A stretch of 37,618 bases of DNA from positions 1-37,618 of the forward strand of contig NZ_FODY01000031.1 of assembly GCF_900110485.1 (NCBI RefSeq), given 5' to 3'. Position 1 is the stretch's first letter. Every line of letters starts with the position of its first letter. The notes under the pieces were generated by a model. That model was not told where the DNA came from. It made no database searches and saw only the letters and a list, made by a program, of their open reading frames with translations. This stretch comes from Propionispora vibrioides. Lineage in GTDB: Bacteria > Bacillota > Negativicutes > Propionisporales > Propionisporaceae. Below are positions 23,214-31,066 of the stretch, piece after piece. A program made the translations under genes and the position numbers.

Positions 23214-23918
23214 ATGGCAATAGTTCAGAAACGTTGGCAAAAAGCGCTGACCAGTTCGTTTTGTGTTCACTTGCTCCTTTTGATCGCCTGCGGCTTTATG
23301 GCTGATCGACTGTTTGCCCTGCCGATACCGCAGGAGGAAACAGTCATTGAACTGGAAATAGGCAACGACAGTCCGACAGCAGCCGACGGACTGCCCGACG
23401 AAGCAACGGCAGAACCAGCCGCAGCCGATGAAGCCATAGCGCCTGATGAAACAGTAAATCCTGTCCCAGCTACGGAACAAGCTGTTCCGGCAACAACAGC
23501 AGTGCCGGCCAAAACAGCCCGTACAGCGGCCGCGCCGTCAGCCGGCACCGGTCGGACTCCCGGACTGCCTGCCGCCGGAACAGCCGCCAGTCCGGGAACC
23601 GGCAGTACTGGCCAAGGTGGAACCAATAGCCGTCCGGAAATCGTTCCACCTTCCATCCTGTCCGATCCGTCGCCGGCCTACCCGCCGGCGGAAAGAAAAG
23701 CCGGCATACAAGGAACGACTACCCTCCGGATTGAAGTGCAGGCAAACGGTCTTCCCGGTTCGATTACCGTGGCCCAATCATCCGGCTCGGCAGCCCTGGA
23801 TGATGCCGCTATCGCCGCCGTACAGCAATGGCGCTTTGTTCCGGCCAAAAACCGACAAACAGGAAGCGCTATTTCCTGCTTCATCAAACGCCCCATTGCC
23901 TTCCGGCTTCAGTCCTAG
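23214..23918 (+). CDS. tonB: TonB energy-transducing protein
   Basis: The 234-residue protein has an N-terminal membrane anchor (about 10-30) and an acidic, Ala/Pro/Thr-rich spacer (about 40-145). A C-terminal TonB domain follows (about 150-234), with PPAERKAGIQGTTTLRIEV, GSITVAQSSGSAALDDAAI and AVQQWRFVPAK. The frame is open further upstream, but ATG 23214 with GGTAGGAG just before it, four bases after the exbD stop, is the clear start. It would couple proton motive force to outer-membrane receptors for iron complexes or cobalamin. No receptor gene lies in the window. Confidence 0.93.
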   Translation: MAIVQKRWQKALTSSFCVHLLLLIACGFMADRLFALPIPQEETVIELEIGNDSPTAADGLPDEATAEPAAADEAIAPDETVNPVPATEQAVPATTAVPAKTARTAAAPSAGTGRTPGLPAAGTAASPGTGSTGQGGTNSRPEIVPPSILSDPSPAYPPAERKAGIQGTTTLRIEVQANGLPGSITVAQSSGSAALDDAAIAAVQQWRFVPAKNRQTGSAISCFIKRPIAFRLQS

Positions 23919-23947
23919 TACTTTATCAGTCTTAATCCAGTGATACT

Positions 23948-24042
23948 GGCGGTCTATTTCCCGCATCACTTCGCTGTCGTCAGTCAGCATACCCCCGGTA
24001 TGCCTTCTTCCACCGCCTTGTGCTGCGAAAAATAGCTTCGCC
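23948..24042. repeat. Palindromic repeat (copy 3)
   Basis: Arms GGCGGTCTATTTCCCGCA and TGCGAAAAATAGCTTCGCC pair imperfectly around ACTTCGCTGTCGTCA, a short hairpin GCATACCCCCGGTATGC (23988-24003 region) and CACCGCCTTGTGC. It has the same layout as copies 2 and 4. With copy 4 it fills most of the 359-bp gap 23919-24277, which has no gene. Confidence 0.65.
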
Positions 24043-24098
24043 ATTATTTCACCGTTTTAAGGCTGACAAAGTACTACCTTGTATCACCTACATACCTA

Positions 24099-24208
24099 GA
24101 TAAGCTTGCAGTATTTTTTCGCCCCACTTTGTTGTCATCGCCTTGCTTATGGCCGACATGTGCGGCTGCTCCGCTTTGCGGGAACGAAAAAATCCTTACA
24201 AGCTTATC
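24099..24208. repeat. Palindromic repeat (copy 4)
   Basis: Arms GATAAGCTTGCAGTATTTTTT and its counterpart AAAAAATCCTTACAAGCTTATC pair almost perfectly. Inside are ACTTTGTTGTCATCG and CTTTGCGGGAACG, as in copies 2 and 3. Weaker pairing extends to about 24062-24240 (CTTGTATCACCTAC with GTAGCGCAAGG). It lies between tonB and the permease gene and could form a strong RNA structure there. Confidence 0.65.
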
Positions 24209-24277
24209 CTATGTTTAAGTAGCGCAAGGTACTGACAGACCACTGATAAAATTAAGCTACTAGCAGGGAGACCTTTA

Positions 24278-25360
24278 ATGATAAAACTATCTGTATGCCC
24301 CGGCAAGCAATCAGGGCCGGACTGTAGCCTGCGTTCTACACGCTCCCTGATCGTATTACTCGGCACCGCTCTTATTTTGTCCATGGTAACCGCCGTTTGT
24401 TTTGGTGCGGTTACCATTTCGCCGCTTTATTCCTTTCAAATTATTTTATATAAACTCTCCAGCCTGGACCCGGGGCAAATTACAACTGTATTGCCGGCAA
24501 CATATTTCGATATCGTTTGGGACCTGCGCCTGCCCCGGATTCTGCTGGCCGCCATTGCCGGTGCCGGGTTATCGGTGTGTGGTGCCGTCATGCAAGCCTC
24601 TGTACAAAACCCCTTAGCCGATCCCTATATCCTGGGAGTTTCCGCCGGTGCATCGCTGGGTGCTACCTTTGCCATCCTGCTTGGCGGCACCAGCCTGTTC
24701 GGCAGCTTCGGTATCATTGCCTGCGCGTTTATCGGTGCCTTGGCCGCGGCCGCTTTGGTCATGAGCCTCTCTACCCTGGGCGGTTCATCCTCAACAGTAA
24801 AGATTGTATTATCCGGTACGATAGCCAATGCCTTTTTCCTCAGCCTGGCTAACTTCATTATTTATTTTTCCAACAACACCCAGGGAATTAGTAATGTCAC
24901 TTTCTGGAATATGGGTTCTCTGGCGGCAGCCAGTTGGCAAACTTTACTGATGCCGGCCATAACGGTATTGCTGGGCAGCCTGTATCTGTTGAGCCAGACC
25001 CGGACACTCAACACGCTGATGCTGGGCGAGGAAACGGCTCTTACTTTAGGCGTCAATGCCCCCCGGGTACGTTACCGCTATATGCTGTTGACCGCCCTGT
25101 TGACGGCAGTCATTGTATCGGCTTGCGGCACCTTCGCCTTTGTAGGGCTAATCATCCCCCACATTGTCCGGGGCTTTGTCGGCGCCGACCACCGGCGGCT
25201 TATTCCCGGTACCGTACTGGGCGGCGCGGTCTTCTTAATCTGGGCCGACACCCTATCAAGGACCATCCTGAGCAATGGCGAACTGCCCATCGGCATTATC
25301 ACGTCGCTGATCGGCGCTCCCTTTTTCATGTATATATTAATAAAACGCACCTTTTCTTAG
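24278..25360 (+). CDS. FecCD-family ABC transporter permease (iron complex/heme/B12)
   Basis: The 360-residue permease has about ten TM helices of the BtuC/FhuB/FecCD fold. Signatures are RLPRILLAAIAGAGLSVCGAVMQ, NPLADPYILGVSAGASLGA, GTFAFVGLIIPHIVRGFVGADHRRLIP and the final LPIGIITSLIGAPFFMYILI. It works with the ATPase and binding protein that follow directly. AGGGAGA precedes the ATG. A Fur-controlled TonB system upstream makes ferric siderophore or heme the most likely substrate; cobalamin cannot be excluded. Confidence 0.92.
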   Translation: MIKLSVCPGKQSGPDCSLRSTRSLIVLLGTALILSMVTAVCFGAVTISPLYSFQIILYKLSSLDPGQITTVLPATYFDIVWDLRLPRILLAAIAGAGLSVCGAVMQASVQNPLADPYILGVSAGASLGATFAILLGGTSLFGSFGIIACAFIGALAAAALVMSLSTLGGSSSTVKIVLSGTIANAFFLSLANFIIYFSNNTQGISNVTFWNMGSLAAASWQTLLMPAITVLLGSLYLLSQTRTLNTLMLGEETALTLGVNAPRVRYRYMLLTALLTAVIVSACGTFAFVGLIIPHIVRGFVGADHRRLIPGTVLGGAVFLIWADTLSRTILSNGELPIGIITSLIGAPFFMYILIKRTFS

Positions 25361-25370
25361 GAGGGAAACT

Positions 25371-26156
25371 ATGGAACTGACAATCAATGCTCTGGCGGTA
25401 GCCATACAAAACAAAACCATTGTGAAGGATGTTTCCCTTACCGTACGTCCCGGCAGCTTTGTTGGCATTCTCGGCCCCAACGGCAGTGGCAAATCCACCC
25501 TGCTGCGCACTATCTATCGCGCTTTATCCCCGCAAAGCGGTGCCATATTGTTAAACCGCGAACCATTGCAGGATATAAAAATAGCCGACGCGGCCAAACA
25601 GATCGGTGTGGTCGGACAGTTTCACTCGCTAAGCTGCGATATAACCGTACTGGAAATGGTCCTGCTGGGCCGTACGCCCCATAAACGAAGGCTGGCCGGC
25701 AACAACCGGGAAGATTACGAAATTGCCAGGCAGTCGCTGCAACAGGTCGGTATGGAGAATTTTGCCGACCGTAACTTTTCCACTTTGTCGGGTGGCGAAA
25801 AGCAGCGCATCATTTTAGCCAGAGCGTTAGCTCAGCAGCCGCACCTGCTGCTGCTAGATGAACCGACCAACCATTTGGATATCAAATACCAGCTTGAGTT
25901 GCTGTCCATCGTAAAATCGTTAGACATCAGCGTACTGGCCGTACTACACGATCTCAACCTGGCGGCCATGTACTGTGATGATCTCTACATACTGAAAGAG
26001 GGGCAACTAATCGCCGGCGGCACGCCTGGCGACGTGCTTACCCCCCATCTGATCCGCCAGGTCTACGAAATAGACTGTCATGTTATGAAACATCCCCGAA
26101 CCGGCTGTCTTTCCATCAGCTATTGCCCGGCCGGGCAGGAAAGGATCACCGGGTAA
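25371..26156 (+). CDS. ABC transporter ATP-binding protein (FecE/BtuD type)
   Basis: The 261-residue ATPase has Walker A GPNGSGKST (35-43), a Q-loop at VVGQFHSL, signature LSGGEKQR, Walker B LLLLDEPTNHLD and the switch His in VLHDLNLA. The LDIKYQLELL stretch is typical of iron-siderophore and B12 importers. It lies ten bases after the permease stop with GGAGG before its ATG, and is followed after five bases by the binding-protein gene, forming a compact three-gene unit. Confidence 0.94.
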   Translation: MELTINALAVAIQNKTIVKDVSLTVRPGSFVGILGPNGSGKSTLLRTIYRALSPQSGAILLNREPLQDIKIADAAKQIGVVGQFHSLSCDITVLEMVLLGRTPHKRRLAGNNREDYEIARQSLQQVGMENFADRNFSTLSGGEKQRIILARALAQQPHLLLLDEPTNHLDIKYQLELLSIVKSLDISVLAVLHDLNLAAMYCDDLYILKEGQLIAGGTPGDVLTPHLIRQVYEIDCHVMKHPRTGCLSISYCPAGQERITG

Positions 26157-26161
26157 GGAGC

Positions 26162-27175
26162 ATGATGAAGAAAACACATAAATACCTACTCCTGGCAGCC
26201 TGCAGCCTGCTGTTGACGACAGCCGGCTGTCAGTTCTCGCCGCCGGCCACCGGTCCTGTTGCTCCGGCCCAGGCAACAGCCGGTTATCCAATAACGCTTG
26301 AAAACTATGACGCCGGCGGCCATCCGATTGCCACCACCTATACCCAGCCGCCCAGCCGGGTGGTTGTAACCCATCCGGGGGCCACCGAGCTCTTGCTGGA
26401 GCTGGGACTTGAAGATCATATTCTCGCCTCCGTAGCTCCCTATGGACCTCCTTTAAAACGCCTGGCCAGTAAATATGCCAACCTGCCGCTGACCAAGGCT
26501 CTGTACGCTCCTTCCCAGGAAGAGCTGGTGCTGATGCAGCCCGATCTGATTATCGGCTGGTCGCACCATTTTGATGTCGGCGGCTTCGGCGATGTTACAG
26601 CCTGGCAAAAACGTAACGTAGCCACGTATATCGTGCCCAGTACCCTTCCAGCGGTTACACCGACTGTCGAGGGAACCGTTTATCCCTTTATTGACGATAT
26701 GGGAAAACTATTTGGCATTACCGATAAAACCACTGACTATATCCATCAGTTGCAGCAGCGAATGGCTCTGGTTAAGAATCGGGCCGAGACGGTGAAACAG
26801 AAAAAAACGGTAATCATTCTGCAAAGTCACGGCAATGGCCGTTTTACTCTGTACGGCAACAACTATCTAATCAGCCAACTAGTTGCCGATGCAGGCGGCA
26901 TCAATCTCTGCACCAGTTCCGCTTCACTGGTCAGCGCCGAAACGGTATTGTCCTACCAGCCGGATGTCATTGTTTTTGTTCCGCTCAATCTTTCCCTGAC
27001 AGAAGAGTTAAGTGACGAGGCAGCCATAGCTCAGCTCACAGCGATTTATGAGCTCAGGCATATGAACGCCATAGAGCAGAAAAGCATTATTCCCCTTTCC
27101 TTTTTCACGGTGAACAATGCCGGAATACGCACGGTGGACACGGTGGAATACCTAAATCGCGCGTTATACCCTTGA
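26162..27175 (+). CDS. ABC transporter substrate-binding lipoprotein (iron complex type)
   Basis: The 337-residue class III (BtuF/FepB-like) binding protein has a lipoprotein signal ending LLLTTAGC. Two lobes are joined by the long helix typical of this class. Key stretches are PSRVVVTHPGATELLLELGLEDHILA, LMQPDLIIGWS and LVADAGGINLC. The open frame extends further upstream, but ATG 26162 (with a second ATG next to it) follows TAAGGAGC and starts the signal peptide. It delivers substrate to the upstream permease. The stop codon overlaps repeat copy 5. Confidence 0.9.
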   Translation: MMKKTHKYLLLAACSLLLTTAGCQFSPPATGPVAPAQATAGYPITLENYDAGGHPIATTYTQPPSRVVVTHPGATELLLELGLEDHILASVAPYGPPLKRLASKYANLPLTKALYAPSQEELVLMQPDLIIGWSHHFDVGGFGDVTAWQKRNVATYIVPSTLPAVTPTVEGTVYPFIDDMGKLFGITDKTTDYIHQLQQRMALVKNRAETVKQKKTVIILQSHGNGRFTLYGNNYLISQLVADAGGINLCTSSASLVSAETVLSYQPDVIVFVPLNLSLTEELSDEAAIAQLTAIYELRHMNAIEQKSIIPLSFFTVNNAGIRTVDTVEYLNRALYP

Positions 27176-27246
27176 TTTCTTTGCGCTGCGCGTCCTGACG
27201 ACTCCTTTTTCGTTATATCGGCAGGTTCATAAAATCAGCGATTCCC
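27171..27246. repeat. Truncated palindromic repeat (copy 5)
   Basis: The left part CTGCGCGTCCTGACGACTCC followed by TTTTTCG matches the left arm of copy 1 (10352-10379 region). The right end TTCATAAAATCAGCGATTCCC matches its right terminus. The middle is deleted. It begins within the last codons of the binding-protein gene. Confidence 0.62.
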
Positions 27247-27319
27247 TAAGCAATAAATTGCCCGGTTCAACAAAAACTCTTATTTCTTACTATCTATCAG
27301 CAAAAAAATTGCCTGAATA

Positions 27320-27328
27320 TGGTATAAT
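27320..27328 (+). promoter_or_regulatory. Extended -10 promoter of the TetR gene
   Basis: TGGTATAAT is a perfect extended -10 (TGN-TATAAT). No good -35 lies 17 bp upstream, which is common for extended -10 promoters. Start point near 27335. Confidence 0.6.
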
Positions 27329-27378
27329 AAGTCCGACATCTTTTTATTTTTCGCCCTTGGGCAGATAAAAAAAGCGAG

Positions 27379-28089
27379 GTGCTCCCTATTTCCAGAATAA
27401 GCAAAGATCCGTTAGTGAGGCAGGCCGAATTAATTGATGCAGCCGAAGAGTTATTTTTAGCTGCCGGATATCAAAATACCATGATCCAGGATATCGTAAA
27501 AAAAGTCGGTGTAGCCCAGGGAACCTTTTATTACTACTTTGCTTCCAAAGACGCTGTCCTGGAAGCCATTTTTACCAAGCATTTTCAAAACATGCTGGCT
27601 GAAATCAAATCATACCACCAGAATCATGTCCCTGCTCTCAAGCAGCTTAATTTATTTATTAATCTGTTCTATAAGCTCTCTTATTCCGGGAAACCAGGTC
27701 TTTTGGCTAAAATATTATATAAAGAAAAACAGGGACTGCTGATTAATCAGCTTTGGCGCAAAACCCAAATGATTTCGATCCCTTCGCTCATCCCCATCCT
27801 GGAACGATGTAATCAGGAGGGTGTCACCCATGTGCAGCATATGGAAGAAACACTTGCTTTTTTTCTTGGCATTATAGCTTCCCTGTTGGAAGCTTCTTCC
27901 CCACTGATTCACGGTCACGAATCCAATCCGGAAGTTGTGTCCAGAAAGATCCGCATTGCGGAAAAAATGCTGGATACCCTATTTTCCGCTCCCAGCGGCA
28001 GCATTCGCTTCCAGGTGGTCGACCTTCCTTTTTCCACAGCAGAGGAATGCTCCGGTACGGCAAAAAGCACCCTGGAAATTATCAAATAG
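27379..28089 (+). CDS. TetR/AcrR family transcriptional regulator
   Basis: The 236-residue protein has the N-terminal TetR HTH (about 12-60): AAEELFLAAGYQNTMIQDIVKKVGVAQGTFYYYFASKDAVLEAI. An all-helical ligand domain follows. The C-terminal 40 residues are not typical of the family. The GTG at 27379 is taken as start, but it overlaps the only ribosome-site-like sequence (GAGGTG); an ATT at 27388, 6 nt after that site, would have better spacing. It has its own promoter. The target is unknown; neighbours suggest the iron uptake genes or itself. Confidence 0.88.
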   Translation: MLPISRISKDPLVRQAELIDAAEELFLAAGYQNTMIQDIVKKVGVAQGTFYYYFASKDAVLEAIFTKHFQNMLAEIKSYHQNHVPALKQLNLFINLFYKLSYSGKPGLLAKILYKEKQGLLINQLWRKTQMISIPSLIPILERCNQEGVTHVQHMEETLAFFLGIIASLLEASSPLIHGHESNPEVVSRKIRIAEKMLDTLFSAPSGSIRFQVVDLPFSTAEECSGTAKSTLEIIK

Positions 28090-28145
28090 CGGAATGATCT
28101 ATGGCGAGTAAGAAATCACCGTCAGGAGACATTCGGAGCCACTGA

Positions 28146-29333
28146 TTAGAAAAACCCTTGTTTCAGGGCAGTTCCTACAATATGCACCTGAACATGGAGC
28201 TCATGATCCACGGTGGGAAATACTTCCTCCCAGTTATCAGCTACCGTTCGCCAGATAGCTGGCTCTTTTTGCTTGAGCGCACTGGCAAAGCCTACGACAT
28301 CACAGTCAAATTCGTTCTGAGTTTTTAAAATAGTCCGGCTGATGCTATCGCCGATTTCCCGTTCAGCATCTTCACGTACTCCACCCAAATAGTCCAGCAT
28401 AGCTTTGGGTGCGAGTATCTTTTTTTTGCCCTGCTGCTCCACCAGGGTTAGCTCTGTGTCCACCTGAATGACAAAACACAGCTTACCCTCCCGATATTCC
28501 GGCTTTATGCTTGTCTTGCTGCTCTCAATTTCCAGGGAAATAAGCTTCCCCGGCTCCAAGCGGGAAGGCAGCGTCACCATGCCGTTCGGCAATTCCTTCA
28601 CCAGCCAGTTAAGCCCCTGGGTTTCCGTTTCGTCCAGATAGCCTGCCAGCCTGTCTTTCTTAAACACCGCGGCACCGCTGGATTTTACTTGTTCCGCGCC
28701 TGTTTTTTGTTTATCCCCTGAACCGCTTTCCTCGCTGGGTGCAACTTCCACGACACCAAGGACCGAGCAGTTGCCTTCTTTGAGAAAATCACGGTAATAG
28801 TCGACTACACTGCTGACCACTGCTTTATTATTGTATTTTGTGTTCTTGATAGTGTCCCGCAAGTAGATGGCCGGAATCACATCGACTCCTGTTTTAACAT
28901 TCAAAATATCCTTAGCCTGGCCCTGCTTGGCAATGCACAGCAGGGTATAGCCTCTGAGCTGCCTGCCTCTTACAAAGAAATCGAGCAAGGGCGTAAGTCC
29001 TTCTTTAGCCAACGTCTCATCAACGATAATGACTTTGGTATGGGCGTAAAAGTTAATCCTGTCCAAAATCTGTGTTGTATTGCGTACCGCCTCAAAAATA
29101 GTGCTGCCTCTGCCGGTAACAATATCCACAACCTCTTGATTTCTTGCCCCTTTTTTATCAAGTGCCGCCGGCCGGATGACTTCGGAGGTGACCAAGATAT
29201 CGCCGCTGGCAGCGTCCCTATCCAAGGCAACAGCCACGACGATCCCAATATTATTCAATTCTTCCGGTGTTTTACAACCTGTCGCCGGCAGCAGACAAAG
29301 CAAGAGGCAGACAACCAGTATAAACCGCACCAT
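28146..29333 (-). CDS. gerAC: Spore germination receptor subunit C, Ger(x)C lipoprotein
   Basis: The 395-residue lipoprotein has signal MVRFILVVCLLLCLLPATGC (Cys20), an N-terminal domain beginning PEELNNIGIVVAVALDRD and a C-terminal three-domain fold typical of GerAC/GerBC, ending EVFPTVDHELHVQVHIVGTA. It sits on the outer face of the spore inner membrane in the germinant receptor. Its ATG lies one base after the gerAA stop, and the ribosome site (GGAGAGGAG) is inside the end of gerAA. It is convergent with the TetR gene; no terminator was recognised in the 56-bp gap. Confidence 0.94.
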   Translation of the reverse strand: MVRFILVVCLLLCLLPATGCKTPEELNNIGIVVAVALDRDAASGDILVTSEVIRPAALDKKGARNQEVVDIVTGRGSTIFEAVRNTTQILDRINFYAHTKVIIVDETLAKEGLTPLLDFFVRGRQLRGYTLLCIAKQGQAKDILNVKTGVDVIPAIYLRDTIKNTKYNNKAVVSSVVDYYRDFLKEGNCSVLGVVEVAPSEESGSGDKQKTGAEQVKSSGAAVFKKDRLAGYLDETETQGLNWLVKELPNGMVTLPSRLEPGKLISLEIESSKTSIKPEYREGKLCFVIQVDTELTLVEQQGKKKILAPKAMLDYLGGVREDAEREIGDSISRTILKTQNEFDCDVVGFASALKQKEPAIWRTVADNWEEVFPTVDHELHVQVHIVGTALKQGFF

Positions 29334-29334
29334 C

Positions 29335-30888
29335 TCACTCTCCTCTCCGACGCGAATGTTTCCATTGAATATAGGAAGGTCTTTGTTTCATGAGCCATAG
29401 GAAGCTCCTGACCAAGGTATCCTTTAAACCGCTCCGGTTCACCGGGGCAAGCGGCGACAAATAGGGAGCACCGAATGAGCGCAAGGAACAGAGATGGGCC
29501 ATAATAAAGAAAAAGCCGATCAGAATACCGTATAATCCCAGCACCGCCGCCAAAGCCAATAAAAAAATACGTAAATATACGGTCGTTGTGGTCAGGGAGG
29601 GATTTACAAAATCAGTAATAGCGGTAATGGCCACAACGATAACCATCGGACTACTGACTACCCCCGCATTGACCGCCGTTTCACCGAGCACCAGCGCTCC
29701 CACAATACTGATTGCCTGCCCGACCGGACGGGGCATCCGGATACCGGCTTCGCGGATAATTTCAAAAGCAATGCCCATGATGAACGCTTCCAAGAAAGGC
29801 GGAAAAGGGATACCCTCCCGGGTAGCCGCCATCGTAATGAGCAAAATAGTTGGCACCATTTCATAATGATACGTGGATACCGTTACATACAAAGCAGGCA
29901 GTGCAATGGTCATAAACAGCGAGAAAATCCGGATCAGCCTCATAAACGAGGCGGCAATAGGCCGCAAGTAATAGTCTTCACTGCTCTGCAAGCCTTCGAT
30001 AAACAAAAAAGGAACCGTCAAGACAAAGGGGGTTCCGTCACAAAAAACCGCCACCCGTCCCTCCAACAGCTTACCGGCAACCACATCGGGTTTCTCGGTG
30101 GAACCCACCGTTGAAAAAATACTGTACTTCTGATCTTCAATATACTGCTCCACGTATCCCGAGTCTAATACGGCATCAAGTTTAATCTGCTGTATTCTTT
30201 TTTTTACTTCCGACACCAGTTCGGGATTTACTAGATTTTCGAGATAGACAATCATTAGATTGGTGTTTGTTTGCTCACCGAGCTGCATTTTCTCTACAAC
30301 AAGACCGGTATTTCTCACGCGCCGGCGCAACATGGTGATATTGACGTTTATATTTTCGGTAAAGCCTTCCCTTGATCCCCTGACCACCGTCTCCGTGCCA
30401 GGTTCTTCAATGACCCGGTAACTAAAACCCTCGGTATGAATAATCAGCACCTGCGATGATCGGGCAATAAAGACAGCCGTATTGCCGGCCAGCAACTGTC
30501 GGGCTACTTCCTGAAACAAATCGGTTTCAGTAATATTAGCTGATCCCAGCAATTCCTTTTTCACGTGTTGCAGTCCATTCCCCCGGTTTCGGTTTCGCCT
30601 CGTCCGGCCTTTTACCTGTTTTTGCATGAGCGGCTGGAGAATGTATTGATCAATCTGTTCTACATTTGCCATCCCATTGATAAAACACAAAAAGGCTTCC
30701 CGATGCAGTTGAGGAATGCTAAAATCACGGAATACAACATCCTGGCTTTTATCAAAAATTCCCTTTACCTGTCTTTGATTAAACCGGATATCCAGACTCA
30801 CCTGACAAGCCGGCTCCGGGCCGGCCCCGTCATATGCTTTTTGCTCCGGTCCGGTATTGGCAAGCTGTGTAAACTGCAGAACCATCAC
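29335..30888 (-). CDS. gerAA: Spore germination receptor subunit A (GerA family)
   Basis: The 517-residue protein has a soluble N-terminal region (about 1-290) including VRGSREGFTENINVNITMLRRRVRNTGLVVEKMQLG and DGTPFVLTVPFLFIEG. A membrane half of about five TM helices follows, with GIPFPPFLEAFIMGIAFEIIREAGIRMPRPVGQAISIVGALVLGE-type family sequence. It forms the ligand-gated core of the germinant receptor with GerAB. The GTG at 30888 is directly followed by ATG, and either may start. The ribosome site (AGAGAAAG) is modest. It is the third gene of the four-gene operon, after the small ORF at 30916-31062. Confidence 0.94.
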   Translation of the reverse strand: MMVLQFTQLANTGPEQKAYDGAGPEPACQVSLDIRFNQRQVKGIFDKSQDVVFRDFSIPQLHREAFLCFINGMANVEQIDQYILQPLMQKQVKGRTRRNRNRGNGLQHVKKELLGSANITETDLFQEVARQLLAGNTAVFIARSSQVLIIHTEGFSYRVIEEPGTETVVRGSREGFTENINVNITMLRRRVRNTGLVVEKMQLGEQTNTNLMIVYLENLVNPELVSEVKKRIQQIKLDAVLDSGYVEQYIEDQKYSIFSTVGSTEKPDVVAGKLLEGRVAVFCDGTPFVLTVPFLFIEGLQSSEDYYLRPIAASFMRLIRIFSLFMTIALPALYVTVSTYHYEMVPTILLITMAATREGIPFPPFLEAFIMGIAFEIIREAGIRMPRPVGQAISIVGALVLGETAVNAGVVSSPMVIVVAITAITDFVNPSLTTTTVYLRIFLLALAAVLGLYGILIGFFFIMAHLCSLRSFGAPYLSPLAPVNRSGLKDTLVRSFLWLMKQRPSYIQWKHSRRRGE

Positions 30889-30915
30889 TTACTTTCTCTT
30901 AAGTGTTTGACCAAT

Positions 30916-31062
30916 TCAACGGGTAATCCAGCGCACAAGACAATGCAGTGCATAATAAACGCAAAGGAGGGCAAGCACCCCGGCATATAGCCAGCCGCCA
31001 ACAATCAATACGGCCGGAACAAATCCGACTTCCAGCAATAGTTGCGGTGTAAGGGTATCCAT
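30916..31062 (-). CDS. 48-residue single-TM protein within the ger operon
   Basis: A short frame begins ATG GAT ACC CTT ACA and ends ATT ACC CGT TGA. It encodes a mostly hydrophobic peptide, with PAVLIVGGWLYAGVLALLCV as the membrane segment and a basic end (VRWITR). GGAGGGA lies 10 nt upstream, inside the last codons of gerAB, whose stop is only four bases away, and gerAA follows 27 bp later. Position and coupling argue that it is real. Some Bacillus germination operons carry a small D gene for a two-TM protein that modulates the receptor; this one has a single TM helix and could be a counterpart. Confidence 0.68.
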   Translation of the reverse strand: MDTLTPQLLLEVGFVPAVLIVGGWLYAGVLALLCVYYALHCLVRWITR

Positions 31063-31066
31063 GGAA

